Shown here: piece after piece, positions 8,437 through 18,317 of the stretch
How the letters are laid out: each line of letters begins with the position of its first letter
Numbering within the stretch: position 1 is the first letter of the stretch
Assembly: GCF_020524325.1 (NCBI RefSeq)
Contig: NZ_JAIVKY010000008.1
Span: 248,001-312,000 of the forward strand
DNA from: Sutcliffiella horikoshii
Lineage (GTDB): Bacteria > Bacillota > Bacilli > Bacillales > Bacillaceae_I
Reading direction: 5' to 3'
DNA length: 64,000 nucleotides
Program-made: the position numbers and the translations under genes
The notes under the pieces: model-generated
The model's input: only the letters and a program-made list of their open reading frames with translations
Told to the model about the DNA's origin: nothing
Database searches by the model: none

Positions 8437-11400
8437 TGAGCATGGAGCTTCTTCCAAAACCAACTGATGCCCAGTGGACAGATGATCAGTGGAAAGCGAT
8501 TGTCGCCTCTGGGAGAGATATACTTGTTGCTGCAGCAGCCGGTTCAGGTAAAACAGCCGTTCTTGTTGAGCGGATGATTCATAAGATTGTCGAGGAGCAT
8601 GTAGATGTGGACAGACTGCTTGTCGTAACTTTTACCAATGCCTCAGCTGCAGAAATGCGCCACAGAATCGGCGAAGCATTGGAAAAACAGTTAGAGAAAA
8701 AGCCGGCATCGCTCCATTTGCGCCGACAGCTGAGCTTACTGAACAGAGCATCCATCTCTACGATTCACTCCTTTTGCCTTGAAGTGGTAAGGAAATACTA
8801 TTATTTGATCGATATTGATCCTAGTTTTCGTATTGCCGATACAACGGAAATCCAGTTAATGCAGGAGGAAGTTCTTGAAGGCGTCTTTGAAGAAGAGTAC
8901 GGGAAAGAGGACAACGATTTATTTTTCGAACTAGTAGATCGGTATACCAATGATCGTTCTGATGGAGCTTTGCAAAACCTTGTGCTTGATCTTCATGAGT
9001 TTTCAAGAGCCAACCCAAACCCCGACAAGTGGCTGGATGAAATTGTAACGTTCTATCAGTCGACAAGCACATTTTCTATAGATGACTTGCCTTTCATTTC
9101 GACATTAAAGCGAGAAATGAAGCTGCAATTCCTCGGGGCGGAAAGTTTGTTGGAAAAGGCGATGAAGCTCACGCTTGAGCCAGGCGGACCAGCTCCTCGT
9201 GCTGAAAATATCGAGCAAGACTGGGCTCAACTTCACAGACTCCAAGCGGCACTCAATACTTCGTGGGAAGACTTGTATGCAGCCATGCAAGAACTCGATT
9301 TTTCCAGAGCAAAAACATGCCGCGGGGATGAATACGATAAAGAGCTGATTGAAAGATGGACCAAGGTCCGTAATGATGCAAAAGCAATGGTACAAGGGAT
9401 CAAAGATGAATTGTTCTCAAGACGTCCGGAGTCATTCCTAAAAGATCTCAAGGAGCTTGCCCCTGTGATGGGGACCCTTGTCGACCTTGTTAAACGGTAT
9501 GGTGTGGAATTCAGCTTGATGAAGCAAGATAAAGGGTTGGTGGACTTTTCCGACTTAGAGCATCTTTGTTTAAATGTTCTTACCACCCTTAACGAAGGAA
9601 AAGTAGAACGATCAGAAGCAGCCCTACGCTATCAGTCTACTTTTAAAGAAGTGATGGTGGATGAATATCAGGATACAAATATGGTCCAGGAAGCGATCCT
9701 TAAGCTAGTTACGAAGGAAAGCGAAGAATCTGGAAACATGTTTATGGTAGGGGACGTCAAGCAATCCATTTACAGATTCCGATTAGCGGAACCATTTCTA
9801 TTTTTAAGCAAATACAAACGGTTTGATACGAAAGGCAAAGAGTCTGGCCTTCGTATTGATTTGAATAAAAATTTCCGGTCGCGTCCAGAAGTGCTTGATG
9901 CCACCAACTTTATCTTTAAACAAATCATGGGAGAAACCGTTGGGGAGATCGATTATGACGACGATGCGGAGTTAAAGTTTGGTGCAGCCTATTATCCAGA
10001 TGCAAAAGACCGTGAATCGGAATTGTTGTTGATAGATCGCAGTACATCAGTCTCGGAAGATGAGGAACCACAGGAACTTGAGGATACTGCAGGAAATTCC
10101 ACAGGGTTTGATAAAGTGGAACTGGAGACAGCACAAGTCGAAGCGAAGATGATAGCTCAGAAAATAAAACATCTTATTCAGTCAGGGTATGAAATCTATG
10201 ATAAGGACAGAAAAATGATGCGTCCTGTCACCTACAGGGATTTTGTTATCCTGATGCGTTCCATGCCATGGGCTCCTCAGTTCATGGAGGAATTCAAGCA
10301 AGAAGGCCTTCCGTTATATGCAAACTTAAGCACAGGATATTTCGAGGCAACAGAAGTCGCGATTCTTCTATCGTTATTGAAGATCATCGATAACCCATAT
10401 CAAGATGTTCCACTTGCTTCTGTATTGAGGTCACCGATTGTCGGGCTTGATTCCAATGATTTGGCGATCATCCGCATTCAGCAAAAAAGAGGTTCTTATT
10501 ATGAAGCGTTAATGACATTTATAGACAAGACACCAGACACTATGGAAGAACAAGAATTGGCGAAAAAGATCCGGTTGTTTTATCAGATGCTTCAATCATG
10601 GCGTACAGCTGCACGTGAGGGTGCGTTGTCCGAATTAATCTGGCAAATCTATCAGGACACCCATTTCTTTGATTTTGTCGGAGGGATGCCGGGCGGTAAG
10701 CAACGGCAGGCGAACTTAAGAGCACTGTATGACCGCGCCAGACAATATGAATCTACTTCATTTCGTGGCTTGTTCCGCTTCTTGCGTTTTATTGAAAGGA
10801 TGCAAGAGCGAGGAGAAGACCTGGGTGCTGCAAGAGCGCTTGGGGAGCAAGAGGATGTTGTCAGGCTGATGACTATTCACTCCAGTAAAGGACTTGAGTT
10901 TCCAATCGTCTTTGTTGCAGGATTGTCCAGACAGTTCAATATGATGGACCTTAACAATAGTTATTTGCTCGATAAAGAGCTTGGATTTGGTTCTAAATAT
11001 GTAAATGCAAAACTGCGAATTACCTATCCCACAATCTTGCAGCTGGCTTTGAAGCGAAAAGCAAAGGCACAGCTGATAGCAGAGGAAATGCGTGTGTTAT
11101 ACGTTGCTCTCACGAGAGCCAAAGAGAAATTATATCTAGTCGGAACGTTAAAGGACTTTGAAAAATCTCGATTGCTATGGAGTGAACACGTCTCACATGA
11201 AAACTGGCTGTTACCCGATTATGTAAGAGCAGGCGCGAAATCGTATATGGACTGGGTTGGTCCTTCACTTGTTCGGCATAAGGATGCTGAAGCTTTGAGA
11301 GGAGATAGTTCGACTGCGGTTAACCAAGAGGACATCGCCAATCATCCTACTGCATGGAAGATATCTGTCACCAATGTGGAACAGTTATTGCAAGGAATAG

Positions 11401-12209
11401 AAACTGAAAAAGAAACAGAAAACCTTCTTTTAAATAAGGTGAAGCGTGGCGAACAGGTCGACATTGAAAGTCCGTATAAAGCGAGAGTGATAGAACAGCT
11501 TACTTGGAGCTATCCATATAGGGAAGCGAGTAATCATCGCTCTAAGCAATCTGTTTCCGAGATAAAAAGAATGCGAGAACAGCAGGATCCATATGCAGAT
11601 AACACGCTTGTTCAAACAGAAAGAAAGTATTTCCTTGATCGTCCGGCGTTCTTGCAGAAGAAAAAACTGTCTCCATCAGAAATCGGGACAGCGATGCACG
11701 CAGTGATGCAGAATTTAGATCTTTCGGCAAGAACCATCGATAGAGAAAATGTACAAGCGCAAGTTATGGAGATGGTTCAAAAAGAACTGATTACTGCTGA
11801 ACAGGCAAACGTCATCGACTTTGATGCGATTGTATCTTTCTTTAGCACTCCTATCGGGAAGCGGATGCTAGAGGCGCAACATGTTCACCGGGAGGTCCCA
11901 TTCAGTTTTGCCTTGCAAGAAAATGAGTTTTTTGAGCAGATGGATATAAAAGAAGAAACCATTTTGGTGCAGGGTGTTATTGATTGCCTTTTAGAAGATG
12001 AGGAAGGGCTAGTATTAATTGATTACAAAACGGATACCATCACAGGTCGCTTCTCTAAAGGATTTGAAGAGGCGGAACCAGTGCTTCGGAATCGTTATAA
12101 GGACCAAGTGGCTCTATATGCAAGGGCTGTTGAAGGTATTTGGAAGAAAGAACTAAAGGAGAAATATTTATATTTCTTTGATGGAAATCACTTGGTAAAG
12201 ATGGATTAA
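8433..12209 (+). CDS. addA: ATP-dependent helicase/nuclease subunit AddA
   Basis: A 1258-residue UvrD/RecB-type helicase-nuclease, the motor partner of AddB. Visible motifs are Walker A AAAAGSGKT with Lys40, VTFTNASAAEMRHRI (motif Ia), the Walker B-like DEYQDTN, GDVKQSIYRFR (motif III), SSKGLEFPIVFV (motif V), VALTRAKEKLYLVG (motif VI), and a C-terminal RecB-family nuclease site LIDYKTD with Asp1197 and Lys1199. It overlaps the addB stop by 4 bases. Length and motif order are normal for the family. Confidence 0.97.
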   Translation: MMSMELLPKPTDAQWTDDQWKAIVASGRDILVAAAAGSGKTAVLVERMIHKIVEEHVDVDRLLVVTFTNASAAEMRHRIGEALEKQLEKKPASLHLRRQLSLLNRASISTIHSFCLEVVRKYYYLIDIDPSFRIADTTEIQLMQEEVLEGVFEEEYGKEDNDLFFELVDRYTNDRSDGALQNLVLDLHEFSRANPNPDKWLDEIVTFYQSTSTFSIDDLPFISTLKREMKLQFLGAESLLEKAMKLTLEPGGPAPRAENIEQDWAQLHRLQAALNTSWEDLYAAMQELDFSRAKTCRGDEYDKELIERWTKVRNDAKAMVQGIKDELFSRRPESFLKDLKELAPVMGTLVDLVKRYGVEFSLMKQDKGLVDFSDLEHLCLNVLTTLNEGKVERSEAALRYQSTFKEVMVDEYQDTNMVQEAILKLVTKESEESGNMFMVGDVKQSIYRFRLAEPFLFLSKYKRFDTKGKESGLRIDLNKNFRSRPEVLDATNFIFKQIMGETVGEIDYDDDAELKFGAAYYPDAKDRESELLLIDRSTSVSEDEEPQELEDTAGNSTGFDKVELETAQVEAKMIAQKIKHLIQSGYEIYDKDRKMMRPVTYRDFVILMRSMPWAPQFMEEFKQEGLPLYANLSTGYFEATEVAILLSLLKIIDNPYQDVPLASVLRSPIVGLDSNDLAIIRIQQKRGSYYEALMTFIDKTPDTMEEQELAKKIRLFYQMLQSWRTAAREGALSELIWQIYQDTHFFDFVGGMPGGKQRQANLRALYDRARQYESTSFRGLFRFLRFIERMQERGEDLGAARALGEQEDVVRLMTIHSSKGLEFPIVFVAGLSRQFNMMDLNNSYLLDKELGFGSKYVNAKLRITYPTILQLALKRKAKAQLIAEEMRVLYVALTRAKEKLYLVGTLKDFEKSRLLWSEHVSHENWLLPDYVRAGAKSYMDWVGPSLVRHKDAEALRGDSSTAVNQEDIANHPTAWKISVTNVEQLLQGIETEKETENLLLNKVKRGEQVDIESPYKARVIEQLTWSYPYREASNHRSKQSVSEIKRMREQQDPYADNTLVQTERKYFLDRPAFLQKKKLSPSEIGTAMHAVMQNLDLSARTIDRENVQAQVMEMVQKELITAEQANVIDFDAIVSFFSTPIGKRMLEAQHVHREVPFSFALQENEFFEQMDIKEETILVQGVIDCLLEDEEGLVLIDYKTDTITGRFSKGFEEAEPVLRNRYKDQVALYARAVEGIWKKELKEKYLYFFDGNHLVKMD

Positions 12210-12219
12210 TATAAAGAGC

Positions 12220-12263
12220 GGCTCAGGTAACAAATGTCAGATGAAAATTTTGTTACTTGAGCC
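12220..12263 (+). other. Long inverted repeat between addA and sbcD
   Basis: GGCTCAGGTAACAAA (12220-12234) and TTTGTTACTTGAGCC (12249-12263) pair over 15 bp with one G-T. There is no following T run, so this looks like an mRNA hairpin, perhaps a weak attenuator or processing site, rather than a strong terminator. Confidence 0.55.
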
Positions 12264-12288
12264 ACTTTCATGGAAGGGAAGAAAGAAG

Positions 12289-13467
12289 ATGCGCATACTT
12301 CATACTGCCGACTGGCACTTGGGCAAAACATTAGAAGGAAGAAGCCGTTTGCCAGAGCAGGCACAATTTTTGGAAGAACTTCTGCACATTGTAAAAGAAG
12401 AAAAAGTAGATGTGGTTCTGATGGCAGGAGATGTCTATGATACCGTGAATCCCCCTGCTCAGGCGGAAGTGCTTTTTTATGAGTCGCTACAACAGCTATC
12501 AAACAATGGGAAAAGGCCGGTTGCTGTTATTGCGGGGAACCATGATAATCCAGACCGTCTTTCAGCATCAAGACCTCTTGCAAGCTCACAGAATATCTCC
12601 CTGCTAGGATACCCCACCATGGACGTTCAGAGCATCTATGTCCCCACGACAGAAGAAACGTTGAAGCTAGCTTCTTTGCCATACCCTTCAGAGTCCAGGT
12701 TAAACGAAGTGCTTTCCGAAGAGTTCGAAGAGAAAGTGATAAGGGATCATTATGATGCAAGAATTCGCCAGTTTTTTGATAAGATGTGTGAGCAGTTTAC
12801 CGAGTCCTCTGTGAATATCGCCATGAGCCATCTTTTTGTTGCGGGTGGAAATTCCACCGATTCTGAACGCCCAATTGAAGTAGGCGGAGCATTTACGGTG
12901 GCAGCAGAAAGTTTGCCGCATCAAGCGCAATATGTTGCCCTGGGCCATTTACACCGTCCTCAAACCATCAAGCGGGCCAAAACGGCAGCCAGATACTCAG
13001 GCTCACCGCTTGCTTATAGCTTTTCAGAAGCTGGATATACGAAAAGTGTAACCATTATAGACGCTAAGCCTGGTGAAGAAGTAGAAACAAAAGAAATCTA
13101 TCTTTCTAGCGGAAAGCCACTTGTGAAATGGAAGGCAACAGAAGGAGTCCAACAAGTGTATAGTTGGCTTGAAGAAAAGAAAGACAGTAATGCATGGGTA
13201 GATCTTGAAATTCATGTCACCAATGCATTATCTATGGAAGAAATTCACCGCATCCGAAAACATCACGATGGCATCCTCCATATCCGTCCTATTTTTCCGG
13301 AAATGGTCGAGGATCGAAAAGCGGTGAAGATGGACAGTGTTCCCATTGAAGAACTGTTTGTAAGGTTTTATGAAAAACAATCAGGAGGCGCCAAACCAGA
13401 GGAAGAATTAGTCCGGTTATTTCTCTCCTTATTGCAGGATGACACGTTGAAGGAGGAACAAGTATGA
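12289..13467 (+). CDS. sbcD: Nuclease SbcCD subunit D
   Basis: A 392-residue Mre11-type Mn-dependent exo/endonuclease that opens hairpins and protein-blocked DNA ends with SbcC. Metal-binding motifs are ILHTADWHLG at the N-terminus (Asp8, His10), GDVYD, GNHDNP and a distal GHLHRPQ. The start is placed at ATG 12289 because MRILHTADWHLGKTLEG is the conserved family N-terminus. An upstream in-frame ATG at 12241 lies within the 12220-12263 hairpin and lacks a ribosome site. The stop overlaps sbcC by 4 bases. Confidence 0.95.
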   Translation: MRILHTADWHLGKTLEGRSRLPEQAQFLEELLHIVKEEKVDVVLMAGDVYDTVNPPAQAEVLFYESLQQLSNNGKRPVAVIAGNHDNPDRLSASRPLASSQNISLLGYPTMDVQSIYVPTTEETLKLASLPYPSESRLNEVLSEEFEEKVIRDHYDARIRQFFDKMCEQFTESSVNIAMSHLFVAGGNSTDSERPIEVGGAFTVAAESLPHQAQYVALGHLHRPQTIKRAKTAARYSGSPLAYSFSEAGYTKSVTIIDAKPGEEVETKEIYLSSGKPLVKWKATEGVQQVYSWLEEKKDSNAWVDLEIHVTNALSMEEIHRIRKHHDGILHIRPIFPEMVEDRKAVKMDSVPIEELFVRFYEKQSGGAKPEEELVRLFLSLLQDDTLKEEQV

Positions 13468-16400
13468 AACCAATCACATTGACGATCGGAGGGCTCCATA
13501 GCTTCCGGGAAAAACAAGTAATTGACTTTGAATCGCTTTGTGAAGGTGGCGTGTTTGGGATCTTTGGACCTACTGGAAGTGGGAAGTCCTCCATATTGGA
13601 TGGGATGACGCTTGCATTGTACGGTAAAGTAGAGCGTGCCTCCAATAATACGCAAGGAATTATGAATCATGCAGAAAATCAGTTGGAAGTTTCCTTTTTA
13701 TTTGAACTGGAAAATGCAAAGGGAAAGCAACGATTTAAAGTGGAACGGACCTTTAAACGGACAGATGATATCCGCGTGAAATCGGGAATATCGAGATTGA
13801 CAGAAGTAAAGGAAAGCGAGCATATCGTTATTGCAGATAAGGCAAGTGAAGTGAACCAGGCCATTCAAGAAATACTCGGGTTAACGATTGATGATTTCAC
13901 CAGAGCCGTTGTGTTGCCACAAGGTAAATTTGCGGAATTTCTATCACTTAAAGGCGCGGACAGAAGACAAATGCTGCAACGCCTTTTCCAGTTAGAAAAA
14001 TACGGTGACCAGCTTTCCCGAAAAATAAAGGAAGAGCTACAAGAAAAGACAAGACTCTTGGGAGAAATACATGCCGAGCAGTTAGGGTTAGGCGAGGCTT
14101 CAGATGAAGCGGTAAAAGAAGCGGAAAAAGCCTTCAAAGAAGTAGAAGCCCTAGTGAAAAGGTCAGAAAAAGCACTTCAAGAAATGGAACATGCATTTGA
14201 GCAAAAAAAGAAGCAATGGGAAAGGCAACTAGAAAAGGCTGAGGTAGAAAAAAAGCTTCAATCTTTCTTATTGCAAGAGGCTTCTATTAAGGAGCTTGAA
14301 AATTCCTATAAATTGGCGATACAAGCTGAGAGCTTAAAACCTTTATTGGAAGACTTGAAAGAAGTAGAAAAAGCATTATTAGAGTGGAAGCAAAGAAATA
14401 AAGTAAACCAAACAGCCGATGCATCTGCAAAAGAATCGTTGGACAAGTCCTTGAAAATGTATGAAGCAACAAGGGGGAAGAAAGAAGCAGAATTACCTGT
14501 GCTGCTCGCAAAGAAAGAAAAATTAGAACGTGCGAGAAACCTGGAAGAAGGATTGACTGCCCATAAGCCAAAAATGGAAGAACTAAAACGTTCTCTATTA
14601 TCTAATAAAGAATTATTTTCAACACTACAAACCCAAGAAGAAAAAGCGAAGGATCTGTATACCAAGGCAGTAAACAAGCAAAAGACCATAAAAGAAGAGC
14701 TTGCCTCCCTTGCGCTAACACCTGCCCGACTAGAATTCCTTCAAAAAGCATTTGATAAGAAACAAGAGATACTGCTCATGGAGAAAAAAATGAAGGAACA
14801 TGGAGCAGAAGTACAAACGCTGGAAAGCAAAATCGCTTCGTTTCAAGGGGAGAACCAAAAAGCGGAAGAAAATTTGAATAAGGGGAAAGAAACCCTTTTA
14901 GAAATTTTTCAACGTACAGAGAATCATTACGATCATGCTTGCGAAATGGCACAACAGCTGGATTGGCTCGAAAGACAGATTGAACAGTTTTTAGCAGCGG
15001 AACAAAAGCTTGTGGATGATGCTAAAATCCATCAACTTGCATTGGAGTTGGCCAAATCCCTTGAAGACGGAGATGCATGTCCAGTTTGCGGTTCCACAGA
15101 GCATCCCGGTCTTGCTTCTCATCAAGCTCATAGGGAAATAGCAAGCACCAAAGAGGAAACAGGAATAGGAAAACTGCCTTCTGCCATTACGTTGCAAAAA
15201 CAGGAAAACCTGAAAATTAAATTTAAATTAGAGCAAATAGCTACAGAACTTCATCGTGATCTTGAAGGGGCAAAAGACTTGCCTACACCGAAGGAATCAT
15301 TGGAAAAATGGGATCTGTGGGACAAGGAACTAAACGAATCGAAGGATACAGCGGTGCTGCTTGCTGAAAAACACCATAGAATTGCAACAGAACAAAAAGC
15401 TTTCATTCAAGATCTCATTCAGTTGCAAGAAAAGAAAGAGAAGGTGGATAGCTACCTTCAAACGTGGTCAGGGACCTTTAAAGAAACAGCAAAACTTGCA
15501 TCAAGCTATACGGAACAACTTGAAGAATGGGTAAAGCGTCTAGAAGATACAAAACAGGATTTGGTAGAAAAGAAAAACAAGTGGGAGAAAGATTTCCAAC
15601 AAGAAAAAATTGAAGAAATCGAAACCACCTACCAAGCTGCCAGAGAATTGGATAAGAAACGTTTGGACCTGCAGGAAAGAATAAATACGAGTGTGGATTT
15701 TATTGAATCAAAAGAGAGAGAATTAAAAGAAGCACTAGAAAAGAAAAGAGAAATTGAAAAGACTATTTACCAAGAGGAATTGCAACTAGAGCAGGTCCAG
15801 AATCGGATAAAAGATACGCAAGAAGAAATAAAGTCCATCGTTGGAGAGAATAATATCAAAGATGAACTGAAGCGTGTTGAATTAGATGTGGAAAACCTAA
15901 ACAGGCAAGAAAGAGAAAACTACCAAAAGTGGATTGAATCCCAGCAGCATGCTCAAGAAAGGGAAAAAGCTGCTTCACACAGTGAACAGATGGTAAAGGA
16001 AACGGAAACACGGCTTGCACTCTTCCAGGAAAAATGGAAACATGGGCTGGAAAAATCCGTATTCACATCGACGGATGCTGTAGAGTCAGCAATTGTTCAT
16101 ATAGACTCAAAAGAGATATGGAAAGATCAAATAGAACAGTACTGGGAAGAAAGAAAGGCCATTGAAAAGGACCTCTCTCGTTTGGGTACCTTGATTGGCA
16201 CAGAAATGTTGGAAGAAGAGGAATGGGAAAAAACTCAAGAACAGTTATTGTTTGCCCGCAAGGAACTGCGTGAAGAAATTGAAAGAAAAAGTGCGCTTCA
16301 ACAAAATCTTCTTTCTCTAAAAGATCGTAATGAACGGTTTAGGGTTCTCGAGGAAAAGAAGACTAAGCTCTCGGAAGAGACTCAAGCATATCAAAAGCTG

Positions 16401-16889
16401 CAGAGTATCTTTAAAGGAAACAGCTTTGTTGAATACTTGGCGGAAGAGCAGTTGCACCAAATAAGCAGAGATGCTTCAGAAAGATTGGGACAGCTTACCC
16501 GTCAGCGATACGCATTGGAAATGGACTCAAATGGCGGCTTCATTATCCGTGATGATGCCAATGGTGGCGTGAGAAGGCCTGTCTCCACTTTATCTGGAGG
16601 AGAAACATTCCTTACTTCCTTGGCACTTGCATTGTCCCTTTCTGCTCAAATTCAGTTAAGAGGAGAATATCCATTGCAGTTCTTCTTCCTTGATGAGGGC
16701 TTTGGAACGCTTGATTCTGAGCTGCTTGATGCTGTAGTTACGGCACTGGAGAAGCTTCAGTCCAACCATCTGGCAGTAGGGGTCATTTCCCACGTACAAG
16801 AGCTAAGGGCCCGTTTGCCGAGACGGTTGGTAGTAACACCTGCTCAATCTTCCGGAAAAGGTTCTGTTGTGACGTTGGAGAATTTATGA
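13464..16889 (+). CDS. sbcC: Nuclease SbcCD subunit C
   Basis: A 1141-residue Rad50-like SMC-family ATPase. The head halves are at the two ends: Walker A GPTGSGKS at about 35-42, ABC signature LSGGETFL near 1043, and Walker B FFLDEGFG with Asp1077-Glu1078. Between them are two long charged coiled-coil arms around a zinc hook CPVCGS (Cys539, Cys542) that dimerises the complex. Overlap with sbcD indicates stoichiometric coupled expression. Length agrees with B. subtilis SbcC (about 1130). Confidence 0.96.
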   Translation: MKPITLTIGGLHSFREKQVIDFESLCEGGVFGIFGPTGSGKSSILDGMTLALYGKVERASNNTQGIMNHAENQLEVSFLFELENAKGKQRFKVERTFKRTDDIRVKSGISRLTEVKESEHIVIADKASEVNQAIQEILGLTIDDFTRAVVLPQGKFAEFLSLKGADRRQMLQRLFQLEKYGDQLSRKIKEELQEKTRLLGEIHAEQLGLGEASDEAVKEAEKAFKEVEALVKRSEKALQEMEHAFEQKKKQWERQLEKAEVEKKLQSFLLQEASIKELENSYKLAIQAESLKPLLEDLKEVEKALLEWKQRNKVNQTADASAKESLDKSLKMYEATRGKKEAELPVLLAKKEKLERARNLEEGLTAHKPKMEELKRSLLSNKELFSTLQTQEEKAKDLYTKAVNKQKTIKEELASLALTPARLEFLQKAFDKKQEILLMEKKMKEHGAEVQTLESKIASFQGENQKAEENLNKGKETLLEIFQRTENHYDHACEMAQQLDWLERQIEQFLAAEQKLVDDAKIHQLALELAKSLEDGDACPVCGSTEHPGLASHQAHREIASTKEETGIGKLPSAITLQKQENLKIKFKLEQIATELHRDLEGAKDLPTPKESLEKWDLWDKELNESKDTAVLLAEKHHRIATEQKAFIQDLIQLQEKKEKVDSYLQTWSGTFKETAKLASSYTEQLEEWVKRLEDTKQDLVEKKNKWEKDFQQEKIEEIETTYQAARELDKKRLDLQERINTSVDFIESKERELKEALEKKREIEKTIYQEELQLEQVQNRIKDTQEEIKSIVGENNIKDELKRVELDVENLNRQERENYQKWIESQQHAQEREKAASHSEQMVKETETRLALFQEKWKHGLEKSVFTSTDAVESAIVHIDSKEIWKDQIEQYWEERKAIEKDLSRLGTLIGTEMLEEEEWEKTQEQLLFARKELREEIERKSALQQNLLSLKDRNERFRVLEEKKTKLSEETQAYQKLQSIFKGNSFVEYLAEEQLHQISRDASERLGQLTRQRYALEMDSNGGFIIRDDANGGVRRPVSTLSGGETFLTSLALALSLSAQIQLRGEYPLQFFFLDEGFGTLDSELLDAVVTALEKLQSNHLAVGVISHVQELRARLPRRLVVTPAQSSGKGSVVTLENL

Positions 16890-16956
16890 TTTTTTATTGT
16901 AAGTAATGTGTAAGGGTATATGGATATTATATTTGAATGGTGGGGGTGTATTTGAG

Positions 16957-17268
16957 ATGGGAAAGAAGAAAAAGCAGGACATAGGTACCTGTGAGCTTTG
17001 CGAAAGGGAAGAGGTGGAAATAACGGTTCATCACCTGACTCCAAAGGAAATGGGAGGAACCTTCCTGCCGACGGCTAATCTTTGTATTCCATGTCATAAA
17101 CAAATACACGCCCTATACACAAACGAAGAACTGGCCATCCGTCTGAATACAGTTCTTCTCCTGAAGGATGACCCAAAGATTGCCTCCTTCATCAAATGGA
17201 TCCAAAAGCAGCCATCTACCAAAATACCACTCACACGTAAGTCAAACGAACGAAAGCAAAAACGCTAA
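16957..17268 (+). CDS. yisB: HNH-type putative endonuclease, YisB-like
   Basis: A 103-residue protein with a compact HNH zinc-finger fold: CELC (Cys12, Cys15), VHHLTP (His25, His26), LCIPCHKQIH (Cys43, Cys46, His47, His51). This looks like a metal-dependent nuclease core with no other domain. The start at ATG 16957 is preceded by TGGGGGTG at 10 bases; an upstream TTG/ATG region has no ribosome site. It lies 67 bases after sbcC and before the convergent gerP operon, the same place as yisB in B. subtilis. The biological role is unknown; a DNA-repair link is inferred only from context. Confidence 0.85.
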   Translation: MGKKKKQDIGTCELCEREEVEITVHHLTPKEMGGTFLPTANLCIPCHKQIHALYTNEELAIRLNTVLLLKDDPKIASFIKWIQKQPSTKIPLTRKSNERKQKR

Positions 17269-17284
17269 ACCTAACAGAAAAACC

Positions 17285-17320
17285 AAAACCCGTGTCACTT
17301 GCGTTGGCACGGGTTTTGTG
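17285..17320 (+). terminator. Terminator after yisB
   Basis: AAAACCCGTG pairs with CACGGGTTTT. It is symmetric, so it could also act on transcripts from the gerP side. Confidence 0.8.
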
Positions 17321-17350
17321 GTATTTCGAGGTCGGAGGAGAAACTCCTAG

Positions 17351-17371
17351 AGGGGTCTGACCCCTTTTTTG
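17351..17371 (+). terminator. Short second hairpin with T run
   Basis: AGGGG-TCTGA-CCCCT is followed by TTTTTT, then a repeated GACCCCTTTTTTT. It lies just beyond the gerPF stop and may separate the two convergent units. Confidence 0.4.
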
Positions 17372-17388
17372 ACCCCTTTTTTTCTTTG

Positions 17389-17607
17389 TTAACTATTCGC
17401 CACGATATCCTGGTCATTGACGTCAGGGTCGATGGTGTTGGTGGCGGATAGACCGTTGTTGGTGATGACGAAGTTGCCGGTGTTAAATCCACCGGATCCT
17501 GCTGAGGTTTTGGAGGCCGATTTAGGGGAGATATAGAAGGAATCCCCGAAATTGATGATGCCTCCGCCTACACTGTTGATGGCAACCGGACCTACGATAG
17601 CTGGCAT
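17389..17607 (-). CDS. gerPF: Spore germination protein GerPF
   Basis: A 72-residue protein of the GerPA/PF family. GerP proteins are made in the mother cell late in sporulation and help small germinants pass through the coat. It shows the family pattern MPAIVGPVxINSxGG, FGDSF/ISPKS, GSGGFNTGNF and a tail ending in DVNDQDIVANS. It is clearly paralogous to gerPA at the other end of the operon. The start is placed at MPAIVG (17607) because AAAGGA is about 9 bases before it and only 0-1 base before the upstream ATG at 17616. It is the last gene of the operon. Confidence 0.93.
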   Translation of the reverse strand: MPAIVGPVAINSVGGGIINFGDSFYISPKSASKTSAGSGGFNTGNFVITNNGLSATNTIDPDVNDQDIVANS

Positions 17608-17703
17608 GTAGAACATCCTTTTTGTTTTTGGGTGAGCGCACCCATGTTTTTATGATACTTATACTATATGAAGCCTCACTTAAAAGGTGAAGGAACTGAA
17701 AAT

Positions 17704-18120
17704 CTAATCATCCTCGCTCTTTTCTGGTATATCTGGTATTCCCATTGCTTTATGAACCTCTGGCCCGAGTAGTTGCCTTGTATGTTTAACCTTTGCTTCC
17801 GCGCAAATTGTCTGAGATGAACCGATTTGCAAGACCGAGGAAGAAGAGACCCCTTTAATCTTAATATGATTCACACAAATGTTTGGGTTTACATTATTTA
17901 CAGACATATTTACCCGCTCTGTTAAAACAGGAGTCGGGGACTGCATTGAAAAAATAGGGTATTCAGAGAAGTTCCCCTCATTACCATAGAATCTGGGAAA
18001 CTCTCTTTTTACAGCGAGAGCCCTTGATTTAGCATTAATATAATACGAATCCCCAATATGAAAATAAGAGCTGAAGGACAAAGAGTGCAAATTAATCTCG
18101 TTTACTTTAGAAATTCTCAT
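17704..18120 (-). CDS. gerPE: Spore germination protein GerPE
   Basis: 138 residues, the usual GerPE size. It shares the SSYFHIGDSYYI and GVSSSSVLQIGSSQTI signatures that recur through GerP proteins. It begins 3 bases after the gerPD stop with only a weak GGAA-type ribosome site, which suggests translational coupling to gerPD. A 96-base gap separates it from gerPF. Confidence 0.9.
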   Translation of the reverse strand: MRISKVNEINLHSLSFSSYFHIGDSYYINAKSRALAVKREFPRFYGNEGNFSEYPIFSMQSPTPVLTERVNMSVNNVNPNICVNHIKIKGVSSSSVLQIGSSQTICAEAKVKHTRQLLGPEVHKAMGIPDIPEKSEDD

Positions 18121-18123
18121 ACG

Positions 18124-18300
18124 CTATTCCGTTGTAAGTGGTACAAATGGTCCGATTACCAATGCTTCCGGAGGAGTATCAAAATACGATGATAGACAAA
18201 TATTCTGAGTGTCCCCCACTAGGAAAATAGAAGAAGAAGAAACCCCTAGTATATCCACATTATTCACTTGCAAGTTATGGTTTGTCACTTGAAAATTCAT
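18124..18300 (-). CDS. gerPD: Spore germination protein GerPD
   Basis: A 58-residue ORF. Hand translation begins MNFQVTNHNLQVNNVD and contains GVSSSSIFLVGDT, LSSYFDTPPEAL and IGPFVPL, the hallmark GerPD segments. B. subtilis GerPD is also 58 residues. It sits between gerPC and gerPE as expected. Its function is coat permeability to germinants; the biochemical activity is unknown. Confidence 0.92.
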   Translation of the reverse strand: MNFQVTNHNLQVNNVDILGVSSSSIFLVGDTQNICLSSYFDTPPEALVIGPFVPLTTE

Positions 18301-18317
18301 CTCTTAACACCACGCAT

